NCBI GenBank assembly: GCA_018389105.1
Contig: JACATO010001698.1
Location: 32,501-96,500, forward strand
Reading direction: 5' to 3'
From: Nautilus pompilius
Lineage: Eukaryota > Mollusca > Cephalopoda > Nautilida > Nautilidae
Length of the DNA: 64,000 nucleotides
Positions 11,309 through 24,400 of the stretch are shown here, piece after piece. A program made the position numbers and the translations under genes. Each line of letters begins with the position of its first letter. Positions within the stretch are counted from its first letter, which is position 1. The notes beneath the pieces are model-generated. The model was not told where the DNA came from and did no database searches. It saw nothing but the letters and a program-made list of their open reading frames with translations.

Positions 11309-11672
11309 AGTAACGAGGAGATAGGAGGGAGACTGAGAGAGAGATTGAGAGAGAGAATCGAGATCGAGATCTAGCAGACTGAGAGAGATGGAGAGAGAGA
11401 TAGAGAGCTAGAGCTATAGAGAGACTAGAGAGATAGCGAGCGAGAGCGAGAGATCCGCGAGCGATCTAGCGAGTGCTTCGCCTGAGCTAGATTATCTCGC
11501 TCTCCACTCTCGAGGAGCTTCTCTCTAGAGCGAGCGAGCCTAAGCTCATAGAGAGAGCTAGCGCTATTGCTTATCCTAGAGAGCGCTGTCTCGAGCGCCC
11601 ATCTATAGAGCGAGCTAGATCCGAGAGAGAGATCAGAGCTCTCACGCTCGAGATCGATCGAGAGATCTGAAT
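11309..11672. repeat. Degenerate GA-derived tract rich in short palindromes
   Basis: The sequence starts as GA with growing interruptions and ends as a mosaic of CTAG, GAGCTC, CTCGAG, AGATCT, GATC and AGCGCT words built from a very small vocabulary. It is neither a clean microsatellite nor ordinary unique DNA. It may be a highly mutated repeat, or a badly called low-complexity stretch in the assembly. The edge at about 11672 is sharp, and normal sequence follows. Confidence 0.8.
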
Positions 11673-13960
11673 TTCATTCAGTACTGTAAACTGTTCACTG
11701 ATCTAAGCTGCAGAGAGTCCAAATTACAGATTTTCTCCATTCCTACTTACCAGTAATTGTGGCGATCTGACTATGTAGCTAAAGACTGTAACAAAGGAAA
11801 ACGGTTGGATCTATTTAGCTTTTACAGCAACTGTCGTATTCACGTGTGGGAGGCTCGCTTTGTGGACACCGCAGGAGAAATGGAGCTTCAGAGCCTGCTG
11901 GGCCGCACTACCCCGACCCGACAGACTTTCTCATTGGCCTCTATTCAAATTCAAAAGTTTCGAGAAACTGCGAACAACGAGCCGCCATTGAATTTACACC
12001 GTCGGCGCTCACAAAGTCTCTGATTTTACTGTTTCTTGTTTATTTTTTTTCCTTTAAAAATTTGCTTCTCTCCCCACCATAAAAAAAGAACAATTGAAAA
12101 AAGGGGCGACTTGTTCTAATCGCACCCTACACTCCGAGTCGCATTGAATTCGGTAAGATTATTACACGAGACGATGCCAGGCTTCAGCAACAGTGAGAGA
12201 TGATGGATATCACTGCGGCGATACTGTTTCGGCCGGGCTAATAATTAACAAATACATCTTGTATCTCATATGATATCAATCAGTAATACGTTTTAATCCT
12301 AACCCCAACTAGACGCCCAGGTGAATGATTTATCGCTTCTAACCACCGGCTTTTTTCCCTTTTCTAAACGGGTTGACATAAAATTAAATATCCGGAGATA
12401 TACCGTCATCTTTAATTTGTATTTCTTTTGTCCTGGACATTTCAGATTTTCATTATATTTATCATTGTGTCAGGGTTGGAAATTGAAAAAAGACGGCTTT
12501 TAGTTTAAAGGGTGACGACTAACCCCATAAAAAATTCCATGATTACTTGATAAATATACTATGCAATCTTAGCAGATGGCAACAGTCTTCTCATGAGGAC
12601 AAACAGCCCCCTTTTGCCGTCTAAAAGCAGTTATTAGCTTGCTTTCAAAAGCTTCATTATAGAGGTAAATTATTTAACCGCTTCCGTTTGTAAATGGAAT
12701 AATGAACGTAATAAAAGGCTTAGAAAATTCTTTGAAAATTTTATCTACCGTTGACAGCAATTTATCGGGAATGGGTCTGGTAAATATATTTCAAAGGCTG
12801 CCGCCAATTCACTGCAAAGCGTCGTCCTTGCCACCAGGGCAAGTATTCGTCGAGCGGCAGTCGCCTAAACCAGTTTGAAACTTCACAGCAACCCACACCA
12901 TGAGGCTGCGACCGCCATACTGCCCGGCGCAACGATCTGCAAAGAGTTTATTTGGACAGCGGTAAAATCCGGACCCCCTGCGAAAACGACTTTTAGTCTT
13001 AAAATATGCGAGGTTAGGCGTACGCCGAGGAAATTAAAACAAAATTAATTCTACAGGCAGTCACTCCACGTTCGGGAACCTACGGCTGCTTTGGGAAAAC
13101 AAGTGCTCGTGCTTCGTTAAACTCGAAAAATAAATGGGGGATAAAAAGAAGGAAATTTGCATACTGTATAATCTGTGACGCCCTCAGACTATGTTAACAC
13201 ACGTGACTGCAAATATATGTATAATTGTATCAGGATCATATCATAAATCGAACTTTTTTTAATATATAATCTAAGATGATGTAAAATGTCTCATCAAACG
13301 ATGGTTTTGTTATTTTTTGCTAGTTTTTTTTTTAAAAAAATTGTGGTTCCATTGCTGAAAATAAGATTTTAAAACTTAAATCGAAATTAGCGTCACCGAG
13401 GCGTATTAATATAGTTAAGTATCAACAACTTCTACACCCATACGTTAGCTGATGAATGGCCGACGCCCATTTAAATCACGTGGTGGTGCTCATAATAACA
13501 TGAAGACACACCGACGCCAGACATAACACGAGATTCTGAGGCGCTCGGGTCTTTAATTACAAAGTTTCGAAATGGCACCAGGCGAATATCGTGTTCTGTC
13601 CTTTAGAAATGGTTCACGCTGAATGAATTTTCCTGTAGACGGAATTCAGATGTTTCTTTTTTAGAAGAGTTCACACCTAAAGGTAGAAGATGTGTTGCAG
13701 CAGCTCATACGCTTCATCGATAAACCCGTCTGGCCAGCACTCAACAGCCAGGGTCCGGGAGCTACAGGTCCGTCCGTCGCTGGCCTTCCACGTCACAGAC
13801 CGGATAAGTAAGATACAACGTCAGTTATCTGAGGGCTCAACTGCTTTTCTCAACCCTCTGTAGAAAATAATAATTTGTGCAACTAAAACCAAAAATATAC
13901 CACAGATTTCATCAAAAACTCCAGGCAAACGCAAATTCTAGGGGCAGCGCGAGCATATTA
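11673..13960. other. Non-coding, nothing recognised
   Basis: Unique sequence with A/T homopolymers. Overlapping open frames near 11757-12082 lack motifs. No RNA gene or element ends seen. Confidence 0.5.
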
Positions 13961-14057
13961 CGATCGGATCCCTTCTTCAGCTGACCGGTTCCTACTCGGG
14001 GGTTGTTGCCTTCACATCTAAAAATCAAAAGCGCTAATTTGAATTTCCCTGGTCGGG

Positions 14058-14143
14058 TCCTGCTTGGCGCATGGCAAGTAGGCAGCGCTTCCCAGTGGAC
14101 AACCACGGTACTAGGTTCGTTACCAGCAATGTCTTTATTTTGT
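14058..14143 (+). repeat. Dispersed repeat family, copy 1
   Basis: From GCTTGGCGCA to TTTATTTTG this segment aligns with 36691-36780 after small indels. Shared landmarks in order are GCTTGGCGCA, GGCAGCGCT, GGACAA, CACTA or its equivalent, TTAC and TTTATTTTG. Two diverged copies in one window imply an interspersed repeat, possibly the body of a short retroposon. The outer limits are unknown. Confidence 0.5.
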
Positions 14144-14189
14144 AGAGATAGGGGTTTGGTAACAGCGAATGCAATTTTCCCTTAATTAA

Positions 14190-17100
14190 TACGTCGCGCT
14201 TTCTATGTTAAAATGAAAATTTTCTCATCACTGTGTATTTCTTTAAAAACTAATTAAAAAAAAAATAAAAACCATTATTTTAAATTCTACACTTCAGAGG
14301 TGAGGGGAAAAAATGTTCAATATTTCACACATTTTAGTTAATTTCTTTTGTAAATTTGAATTTTTAAACCCGTTCGCTTATTCATCTTGGCTCAAAGAAA
14401 TGTGTTCAGTAAGGTTTCTGTTTGCTCTTCTTGCACGTGCTACCCCCCCAAATATTCTGTAACCCAGCCCCTCTGCCAGAGAGACGCCAGCTTTATTCGA
14501 AAATTTGCAAATTATCACCCATCAACCTCCCATTAAAAATCCGTTGACGTTGCTTATATTAATTAGCATTTAATAAAATCCGCCAGATACAGTGTCGAAT
14601 TGTGTGAAGAACAAAACCGTCCGGTGTGAGGATATCCTATTCAGCGGTGTCCGGCTGCTGGTAGGGTTAATTCTTCAACTCAGAAACCGTTAATGGTCAC
14701 ACAGAGATAACGTAGACCGAAGTAAGTCGTCTAATCTGTGTTTATTATGCAAGAATTCTATTAGCCAGAAAGCCCCATTGTCGCATTACCTCACGCACCG
14801 CGCCGACGTCACTTGTGCTTTATCCCGATAATATTTTTCTACATAAAAACTGGCAGCATTTATAATTTATGTCGCTATAAAATTCTTCAGTCGTCATTTA
14901 CAGCTCATAAGAAAGCATCGGGGAAGAAAAGGCAAAAAATATGGCAAATTTTATCATTTGATATCCGTATAAAGCGCTGATCTGTTTCGAAGGTCGCGCA
15001 CAATAAAACTTGTATTACTTCGTTTAGAAACTTGGGAATATTCAAAGCGTTTGACGCGGTCGCAATATCCGGTGCAGTGAACGTGATAATGACACTGGGA
15101 ACTATTTTTCCGGGGGCGAAGTTCGGAGGAAAACGTAATGCGCTGAACAACGGCCATGAAAGTGTTCGCCATAAATGCTTTTGCATCAAAGCGAAACAAT
15201 CTATTTAAGATTTATGGCCCCTTCTGCGGAACCGAGTGGGGGGTGTTGTTCCCTCTAGCGCAACCGATAAACGTTGAATAGAATTAGCTGGTGCTGAGCG
15301 GCTGAGAAGACTCGCCTGCTGCAAGCTTGAAGAAACAGAGTGTGTAACAAGAAGCTCCAACTTCGCCGAATCAGCCTCGTCATGTTATCGTCGTGGGCAG
15401 CTGATGGAACGCGATGCGATGCTTAAAACGAATTAATTCGTAACTGTTTCGTTTACCTGACAAAATAGAGCGAATAATGAACAATTGTTTCCTATAACTA
15501 CCTTCCTAACGCGTGAAGTCGAAACGGCTAGAATTGGCGCCATGTCCCTTAATAATATAGATTTTGTTTGATAGTGTACTCCGCAGGCAACTTGATTGGC
15601 TTGTACCGCCATCCAATCGGCAACCAGGTAACTGGCTCGGGAAGCATCACTGGTACCCCACATTCTCCCCTTCCTAGCTCACTTCTGGAAGATGTTTCCA
15701 ACCCCAAACGCAAAAGCGGGCGAGCAAATTAACAATGACGTTGACTAAGTACCAGTGACAGGTGAAAGAAGATGGTAGAATTCGAGTATTATTGAGCATA
15801 AATGATATCGCAGTTCGTTGGTTCTGACAGGTGCGTCATGGAATGACGCTACATGCAAGTCAGTACCTGGTGCGGCCCTCGCTTGCCAATGCGCTCGCAT
15901 TAAGTTTGCGACTCGTGGACTGACGCTACACCGATGCAGAGATGTCGGTTCTCCTCGCAGTATTTAACTGATAAGTGATGCGTCGTCGCTCTACCGGTTG
16001 AGATCATAAGACCTAAACAGCCACCCGACTTCGTAGATGTCGTTCTGGCTGCCGGAAGCGGGCGCTGTCCCGAAGGAACACAATGGGCAGTTGAATTCGC
16101 CATAAAAGAGAAAGGAAGACCGCGCCCCCGGTTGTTTATCGGATGTCGGTCCAGAGCCAGCGGCTGACCGCAGACGCTAGTATTCAGCAGCCCAATGGAT
16201 GCTGCCATCACAAAATCCTCCTTACTCTTTGAACGTTCGTGTAGACGGCGGTAAATCTTTTTTACTCTGGTGGCAACTTAAGCATAGGAATGGTAAAACG
16301 GGCGGTCAGAACTGCGAGCAAAGACACACCAAAGAAGCCGACCGCTCTGTCTATGAACGGCGGAATTATTGGTCTTTGCGATGCGGTGATAGAGCAATAG
16401 ACAGGCTGTCCGGTTATTTAGTTTATTAATACATACAGAATGATGCTTGGTTGGTTGCTCGACCTTTTCATCTTCAGCCGGACAAAGAAAAGAAAACCAA
16501 AAACGTCACCTTGCCATCGTCTATCGCCGCGAACTATTCACTCGACGCTAACCATTCATGTGAGCGACTGGGAAGAGGAAGGTGGGTGGAGGTGGGTACT
16601 CGGTCATTTAAAATTGCCACCCACCCCACCACGGGTCATCTCCATTATTTGCAAAGTCTTTTTATTTTTGTTAAATTCTGTCGAAAGTCGGATTTTAGAA
16701 ACCCCGTTCGTTTCACTGGATGAACTCAACCGATCGGGGGAAAGCCAGTATAGAGCACAAGATTAGATCGGGTGGATGCACTGATAAAGCCAGCGAGTCG
16801 CGCCGCTAGCAGCTCTCCTCTGACCGGTCAGCTGGATGTACCTGTGATCGAGCTGCACAGACACGTGCGAACCGATACGGTGGAAAACGCATCTCGTCTC
16901 AGCGTTGTTCGAAGTAAAGTCGCGCATCCCAACTGCTGGAGGCTGCACGGAGTCCAAGAACTAATTGGGAAACGGGCAGAAGACAGGGCTAGAAACTCGC
17001 TTTAGTCGGGAGGACGCGTTGAACGTACATTTGAACCGACTAGAGCATAATACTGAATCCATGGCTGGACTGCTGATATCCTGCCTCAAACACAATACGA

Positions 17101-17390
17101 CTTCACACACGGAGAGGAAATCTCCATAGCGTATTTGCCAAAGAGCCCTGAGTGTCAGGATGCAGCGCCATCCGCGGTCCCACAGCTGCAGACTGGGAGA
17201 CAGTGCAAACCCTGCCGCTGCTAACAAACTGGAAGTAAACTTACAGAACAACTTTTGCAATTACCGGTCTGTAACAGGAACAGTGCGCGGTAAAACTGTT
17301 CGGGAGTATCCCATACGGTAAATAACTGATCCCAGATATCAATGAAAGCTTAACGCGCAAACACAGACGTTGGCACACATAAGGACAACA
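14190..17390. other. Non-coding, GC-richer toward the right
   Basis: AT-rich to about 15.2 kb, then noticeably richer in GC and CpG from about 15.8 to 17.3 kb. Several 60-110 codon frames occur on both strands (for example 15900-16211 minus, 16440-16766 plus, 16961-17260 minus). None shows a known domain, so no exon is called. A CpG-containing promoter region is conceivable but not shown. Confidence 0.4.
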
Positions 17391-17394
17391 GAGA

Positions 17395-18275
17395 CAGACA
17401 CACACACACACACACACAAACGCAAACGTTGGCACACATAAAGACAGCAGAGAAGGCACACACACACACACACACGCACACACACAAGGACAGCAGAGAC
17501 AGGCACACGCACACACACACAAGGACAGCAGAGACAGGCACACGCACACACACACACAAACACAAACGTTGGCACACATAAGGACAGCAGAGAAGGCACA
17601 CACACACACAAGGACAGCAGAGACAGGCACACGCACACACACAAACGTTGGCACACATAAAGACAGCAGAGAAGGCACACACACACACACACAAGGACAG
17701 CAGAGACAGGCACACGCATGCACACACACCACACAAACACAAACGTTGGCACACATAAAGACAGCAGAGAAGGCAACACACACACACACGCGCGCACACA
17801 CACACACAAGGACAGCAGAGACAGGCACACGCACACACACAAACGTTGGCACACATAAAGACAGCAGAGAAGGCACGCACACACACACACACACACAAGG
17901 ACAGCAGAGACAGACACACACACACACAAACACAAACGTTGGCACACATAAAGACAGCAGAGAAGGCACACAGACACACACACACAAGGACAGCAGAGAC
18001 AGGCACACACACACACAAACACAACGTTGGCACACATAAAGACAGCAGAGAAGGCACGCAGACACACACACACAAACACAAACGTTGGCACACATAAAGA
18101 CAGCAGAGAAGGCACACAGACACACACACACACACAAGGACAGCAGAGACAGGCACACGCACACACACAAACGTTGGCACACATAAAGACAGCAGAGAAG
18201 GCACGCAGACACACACACACAAACACAAACGTTGGCACACATAAAGACAGCAGAGAAGGCACGCAGACGCACACA

Positions 18276-18313
<38 letters not shown>

Positions 18314-18450
18314 ACAGCAGAGACAGGCACACGCACACACACGCACGCACACACACAAACAAACACAAACGTTGGCACACATAAGGATAGCAGAGACAGA
18401 GGGACACACACGCACATACACACACACGCACGCACGCACGCACGCACACA
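17395..18450. repeat. Composite (CA)n array with two alternating embedded words
   Basis: About 1.05 kb of CA repeat in which two non-CA blocks alternate. One contains AACGTTGGCACACATAA followed by AGACAGCAGAGAAGGCAC; the other reads AAGGACAGCAGAGACAGG. The word CGTTGGCACACAT occurs 12 times. Both blocks share GACAGCAGAGA, so one probably derives from the other. Spacing varies because the CA stretches differ in length. Open frames of 369-402 codons on the minus strand, and shorter His/Thr-rich frames on the plus strand, are translations of this repeat and not genes. Confidence 0.93.
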
Positions 18451-18613
18451 GAGACACACCTGAGGTGTTTTTGTCGCTCACCGAGGAAGAAGAAGAACGG
18501 TCTCTGCTGATTAGATAGGCGGGCATTTACCTTTTAATGATCTCTAGCAAATTTAGTTGAATGAGAAATCTCATTGTGAGCTGGCGACAGGATGACTGCG
18601 AGGTTAAAAGTGA

Positions 18614-18962
18614 TATTGTTTGTTGCAGTTACATTCCACTTTGGTAGATAAAGCGTTTGACACGGCGGGAAAGCAGAGCCTGACTTATGCGGCGGGTCGT
18701 AAGCGACCCGTTGGACAGGTCTACGACACCAAGCCGAAGAAATCAGTTCAGACGGAGGCAGGGTGCTCGGCTCCTCCGCCGGTCTCCGTCATATTTGAAA
18801 GTGCTAATTTAGGTGGCGTAAAAAGATCTATCTCTTTTGATTTCCCCCGGGCCCCCACCCCCGGCCACGGAGTGATGTATGGCGAAGTTGAACGACACGG
18901 GCCAGGCTGGAAATTACCAAGCAGAAATGTATACTTTTGGGAAATCTATTAATTACAATAAA
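18614..18962 (+). other. Possible 3'-terminal exon (weak)
   Basis: A T/G-rich tract ending in TTGTTTGTTGCAG (18615-18627) resembles a 3' splice site. It is followed by a frame open to a stop at 18950-18952, with AATAAA at 18957-18962, where a polyadenylation signal could lie. The encoded stretch of about 108 residues is basic and proline-rich (SAPPPVSV, PRAPTPGHG) and matches no family I know. The frame has no ATG near its start, consistent with an internal exon but also with chance. Confidence 0.2.
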
Positions 18963-18969
18963 TTTTTTA

Positions 18970-20515
18970 CATTCTAGATATTCTTTTCATAGCTTTTAGA
19001 ACTTAACAGGGTCAGAAAACCGCTGTTTGTTCTTTAATGATTGCCACAAAGAACCAAAGGGCCTCGTTTACGCGGTATTTACAAGACGTTATTTATGGAA
19101 GCCAGTAGATGTCATTTAAATGCGATCTGAAGACGGTGTGTTGGTGTTTTGGTGAGTTCGATATTAAAGAGCGAGTACAGACTGAATACAGGAATGATAA
19201 ACAAATCCAATTACAAACTGCATCAAGTATATTGTTCCATTCCTGACTTTACAATGAAAAAGACAAGGGCAGTTCGTTATCACATGTAGCATCTTAAAGG
19301 TAATCATCCGGAAGGAATGGTAACAAAGAAAGAACAACTTTACTTCATCTTTAATGACTAAAGAAGAAACCAAAAGGCCGTCTTCCTTTTCCGTTCCTGC
19401 TCATCGACGTCGGCTCACAGGGCAAGCCCAGACCAGAGGCTACGTGGTGTTTATTACTATTTATCGTGTTTCATCTTGTGTAAACGTGATGTAAAGATGG
19501 TGGTTTTTTTTATTATCTTCATAGAAAGCATTAAATAATAAGTGACGTTCCGACCGGTGGGAGAATAGAAAAAGGTTTTAATTAAGCGTGAGTTTCCTGC
19601 CGGCTTCGCATGATATCTGCTTTAACCTTCTCTTTTCCAAGACCACCCGCCATTGGAAACCAGTGACCGCACGTCTTTGCAGGGAAACAATAGAAATAAA
19701 TGGCTGCAGGAGTATAATAGATAACCATTTTGTTTGCAGTGAGCGAGCTGCTCAGAACTAAGTAGTTTACAGGCTGCTTTATTTACCAATATCAGTCAAG
19801 ATTACGGCGACACTGTCAAGTCTTTCACAAGGAATGCAAACCACTTCAGCAAATGGACGGTCTGACGATGTCCGCCAGTCGGTTCTATGTAAGATCAGGA
19901 AAATACTCGCCCAGAGTTTTCGGAATGGCGAGTCTATCCCAGAGCTCTAAATCCCAAATCAGTGCTAGTAATTGGAGAAATGGTAAATGTAATCTTTGGA
20001 TGTTATATTTTAATTGTACAACCTATTCGTGTTCATGAGACGTGTCTATGCGCGCTACACTGGACAACAATTCAATAGTGTTCGTTAATAACCACCTTTA
20101 AGAGCCTAAAGGTGCGACGTTTACAGAGAATGCAATATGGCGGAAAGTAAATGTCCCCAGTGCTTCGTGTAAAGCTGGTCTTTAACGCAGTCATTAAAAA
20201 TGAAATAAACGTGATTTTTCTTCAGGTGCAGTTCCCAACTAAAGATACACCAAATTCCACTTTGTTTTAATGATATTCATGACTCAGTAAGAAAATTAAT
20301 AAACACGAATGAATTGTATATTGAGAAACAATTAATTAAATATGGACCTAAAAGGAGCTACAAAGCCGTCATCACGCGTTTCTGAGCTGTTTATTTTTTT
20401 ATTTTCTGAAGTAGCATGTTTACAGCCCATAGATGCGCAACATCATATCTGGCTACGTCATCCACAGCTATGATAGGCACGAAACCAAATTGTTTACATT
20501 CTTTCTTCTATCTAA
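18970..20515. other. Non-coding, nothing recognised
   Basis: AT-rich unique sequence with short chance frames only. Confidence 0.5.
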
Positions 20516-21209
20516 CGAGAGAGAGAGAGAGATGACATCAGTATAGACACACAGAGAGAGAGAGATGACGTCAGTATATAGACAGAGAGAGGGGAGATGG
20601 AGAGAGAGATGACGTCAGTGTAGACAGAGAGATGACATCAGTATAGACAGAGAGAGATGACGTCAGTGTAGACAGAAAGAGAGATGACGTCAGTGTAGAC
20701 ACAGAGAGAGATGACGTCAGTAGAGACACAGAGAGAGAGATGACGTCAGTATAGACACAGAGAGAGATGACATCAGTATAGACAGAGAGAGATGACGTCA
20801 GTATAGACACACAGAGAGAGAGAGATGACGTCAGTATAGACAGAGAGAGGGGAGATGGAGAGAGAGATGACGTCAGTGTAGACAGAGAGATGACATCAGT
20901 ATAGACAGAGAGAGATGACGTCAGTGTAGACACAGAGAGAGATGACGTCAGTGTAGACAGAGAGATGACATCAGTATAGACAGAGAGAGAGAGATGACGT
21001 CAGTATAGACACAGAGAGAGATGACGTCAGTATAGACACACAGAGAGAGAGATGACGTCAGTATAGACAGAGAGAGGGGAGATGGAGAGAGAGATGACGT
21101 CAGTGTAGACAGAAAGAGAGATGACGTCAGTGTAGACAGAGAGATGACATCAGTATAGACAGAGAGAGAGAGATGACGTCAGTATAGACAGAGAGAGAGA
21201 GAGAGAGAG
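20516..21209. repeat. Minisatellite of GA repeats carrying TGACGTCA palindromes
   Basis: About 690 bases built from GAGAGAGATGACGTCAGTA followed by TAGACA or GTAGACA, then more GA. By eye there are 17 copies of the palindrome TGACGTCA and 6 of TGACATCA. A longer higher-order unit with GAGAGGGGAGATGG recurs three times (near 20590, 20848 and 21073). TGACGTCA is the consensus cAMP response element bound by CREB/ATF bZIP factors, so the array is a dense cluster of potential sites whether or not it is used. The same core occurs in the array at the right end of the window. Confidence 0.93.
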
Positions 21210-21283
21210 CTCTGGCATCGCCAACGAATGCTGCAAAATATTGCGAAATATATTTTAAAAACTGCATACTTAAGGATTCTGAC

Positions 21284-21455
<172 letters not shown>

Positions 21456-21459
21456 AACG

Positions 21460-24400
21460 GATATTTTAAATAGTGTATTATTCTAATACAAGATAAACAA
21501 TTATTACACCTATGGAAAAAAAATAGTCAAGTGGTTTAATGCTACATTTTTGAATAACTGCAATTAAATTACCACTCAATAACATGCTGGATTTTATTTC
21601 TTTTATTGCATAACATTAAAGATTTTTACTGCGCTATGAAGCGTGATGGAAAGGTGCTATTTCACAGCGAAAAAGTCGGATGCAGTTCTTCGATTGAGGA
21701 TACACGGTCGACTTCAAGTCTGAGGCGTGAGTCGGTGGCCTTCGTCCCCGGTCTTTGGAAGTCAGACGGTTACCCACTCAAACCTATTAACTGCTGTTTG
21801 CCATTCATCTTTGCCTCTATTTAAACGCCTTCTACTGGTGTTTATTTTGCTTTTAAATCCTACATAACCCCGATTTCTAAAGCTAAAATATCTGTTAATA
21901 GAAAAAAGAATATTTTTTTTTCCTTTTTCTATATTCTTTCTCCGATGTTTGTAAAAGAAATGAAAGGATTGCGCAGTATTTAGTGATGACCTGAAAGCAT
22001 TTCCGGACCCCAGAACGATTTTATTTCTGTTCAGTTTGTATAATGTATTTCTTAAAGTGCTCCACAACGATTGTTTTTTCGCACAAAGACGTAAAACGAC
22101 CCTTTATGCTTGGATTCACAGTAGCCAAAATAAGTTGTTTTTCTGGCCATAATTTGTATAAAACAAAGTTATTGAATTAACCTGTTTCTGCACGAATTTA
22201 GTCAAAAGCAAATGCGATGTGGAGTTCAAGATCAACTGACCCTTAAAAGGATCTCTAGATATGTAAATCTATGATTTTAAAACCGTTTAAAATAGAGAAG
22301 TTGTGTAATTTATTGTTTGCTAATTTAACTAGACAAACAGTAATCTTTACTTCATCTCTAACGGGCAAATTTGCTTCGTCTTTGATCCTACAAGTTTAAT
22401 AAAGTCTGTTAGCTTTATTTACCACCGTCTGATGCGAACAGAAATCGAATGTTTTACGACCTGGCGGTGGACATCTTCTGAATCTCTTGGATATAAATAA
22501 ATGTTTTATCCCTGAAAAGGTTTCGTAATATTTTCTTTTGCACTTTGTTACAAAACAATATATTTTTATTTTGTAGCCTGGATCTTAAGGAAAAGCATTT
22601 TTTTTTTCGCTGGAAGCATCATTTATAACTTCCTAATTTTTGGCAATATCCCGTCGAAGAGTTTCTGGAATTTCTTTGGTTTTCTCACTCTAGTTCATTT
22701 TGTTAAAATATGGTAGATTCTTAAGCTCCGTTGATTTTACCACCCAATCGAGCTTTTATAATGGAATAGTTATAGAAACAGAGCTAAAGAAAATCTTCAA
22801 AACATCCTACAGCATATATATCTCTATATACACGAGCGAATACTTGTCATGAGGCAGTTAGCTAGATGGAGATTTCAAGGCCTTTCTAATCCAACATTTA
22901 CGTGAACACAACTTGTCTCGATTCAAACTGTTGCCATGATTAATTAAGGTATAAAGCAATTACCAAAAGTCTGTATGCACTAGTAACGTTTACTCTTCTC
23001 AACAATAGGAAAAGTCTAATTATGACTGCGAGCTTGCTGGCGCTTTTGTTCATATAAAGGATATCCTCGTAGAAAAAATGAACTTACCGTATCGTCATGG
23101 TATGCTGTTATTTATACTATACAGGGCGAGAAGTCTGACAAATGTACAAAAGAGAGAACATCGTTTCGTGAAAGGAACCAAGTTTATGCTTTTGCATCGA
23201 GAATCAAAGAGCTTGAAGCAAATGCAATGCTCCTGTTCAAAATGCCTTGTAAAGCCTCGAGAAGACCCATTTTTCAGCTTTGTAAGACCGCTGGAAGTTA
23301 GCGATCGCTGTCAGTAAACCGCAGAGGCTGTCGTTTAAGCGAAACAAGTACGTAATTATGATCAAAGGAGTCTCGTCGCGCGACCAGTTTCTCTCACCTG
23401 CTGTAGGTGAGGCAGGAAATCTCGTGAGTTAACGGAAAACACGAACAGAGAAATCGGTTTTGGTTCATGGAACGAACACGTAGTTGATGTATCAGTTTCT
23501 GTTTGTGAGGTCACATGCAGGGAGAAGAGTCCGGTTGGGAAATTATTTCCTAGGGATAGTTGTTTCACTGTTTGGAAGGCGGTTGTGCTGACGAGTAATT
23601 TCTCTAAAGTTGGTCCGTCCTGATGTTTCTCCAACTAAACAGTTGTTAACCTCGAGTAGTAGGTTGCTGACCTTACAGCCCTACGACAACTGTTGATCAC
23701 TGGATCAGGACATCTCGACTCCTCAAAAACAGGATGCAAACATTTGGAAATTGTGGTCCTCAGTAGGCTCGCATAATTATATTTCATTATATAGTATTCA
23801 GTTTGTTTGTGCGTTCTTAAGTATAAAGTATTTAACACTGTTTTTACATTTGACATATTTACCTTCAACTTTTTACTAAGAGTTATATATGAACTCATAC
23901 GTAACGCAGGACCATAATTGATCACCCAAAAAAGGAAAATCTAAAAGCAAGGACAAATAATTTTGCCATTGACATTCATCATGGATCACTGGTTAGACAT
24001 TAATCTGCCTACAGAAGCACTCGACTGACTCCAAATAGCTTAGGTGATGTATGGAAGTTATCATGAACTAGGCAGTGGCCTAGGACAGAAACAGTGCTAC
24101 AATCGGAGGCATAATAATTTGAAAGTAGCTGCAAGCAACGCGACCCTAACTGCTATAAGTTGCCGTAAAAATGTATTGTAAAGCTGCTTTGATATTAACG
24201 ACAAAGGATAACGATAATAGCTTTCAAATCAAAAATTTGTTGAAATTTCACATTTTATGCCCAACGTCTGTAGCTTTTTCTTAAAGGAATGTCTTTAAGA
24301 AGACACACATGAGGTCAATACAAAGACACCTATCACAGTATTTGACGGCCATTTTAAAAATTAATTAATGTTTTTGCAGTTTATTCATAGACAAAAGAAC

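Noticed and set aside
17395..18450. CRISPR-like pattern of direct repeats with variable spacers
   Set aside because: The spacers are CA repeats of variable length and the context is eukaryotic; this is a compound satellite.
17241..18526. Three overlapping minus-strand open frames of 369-402 codons rich in Cys and Val, the longest in the window
   Set aside because: They are translations of the composite (CA/GT) array; all three frames are open for the same reason and the repeated words show up as repeated peptides.
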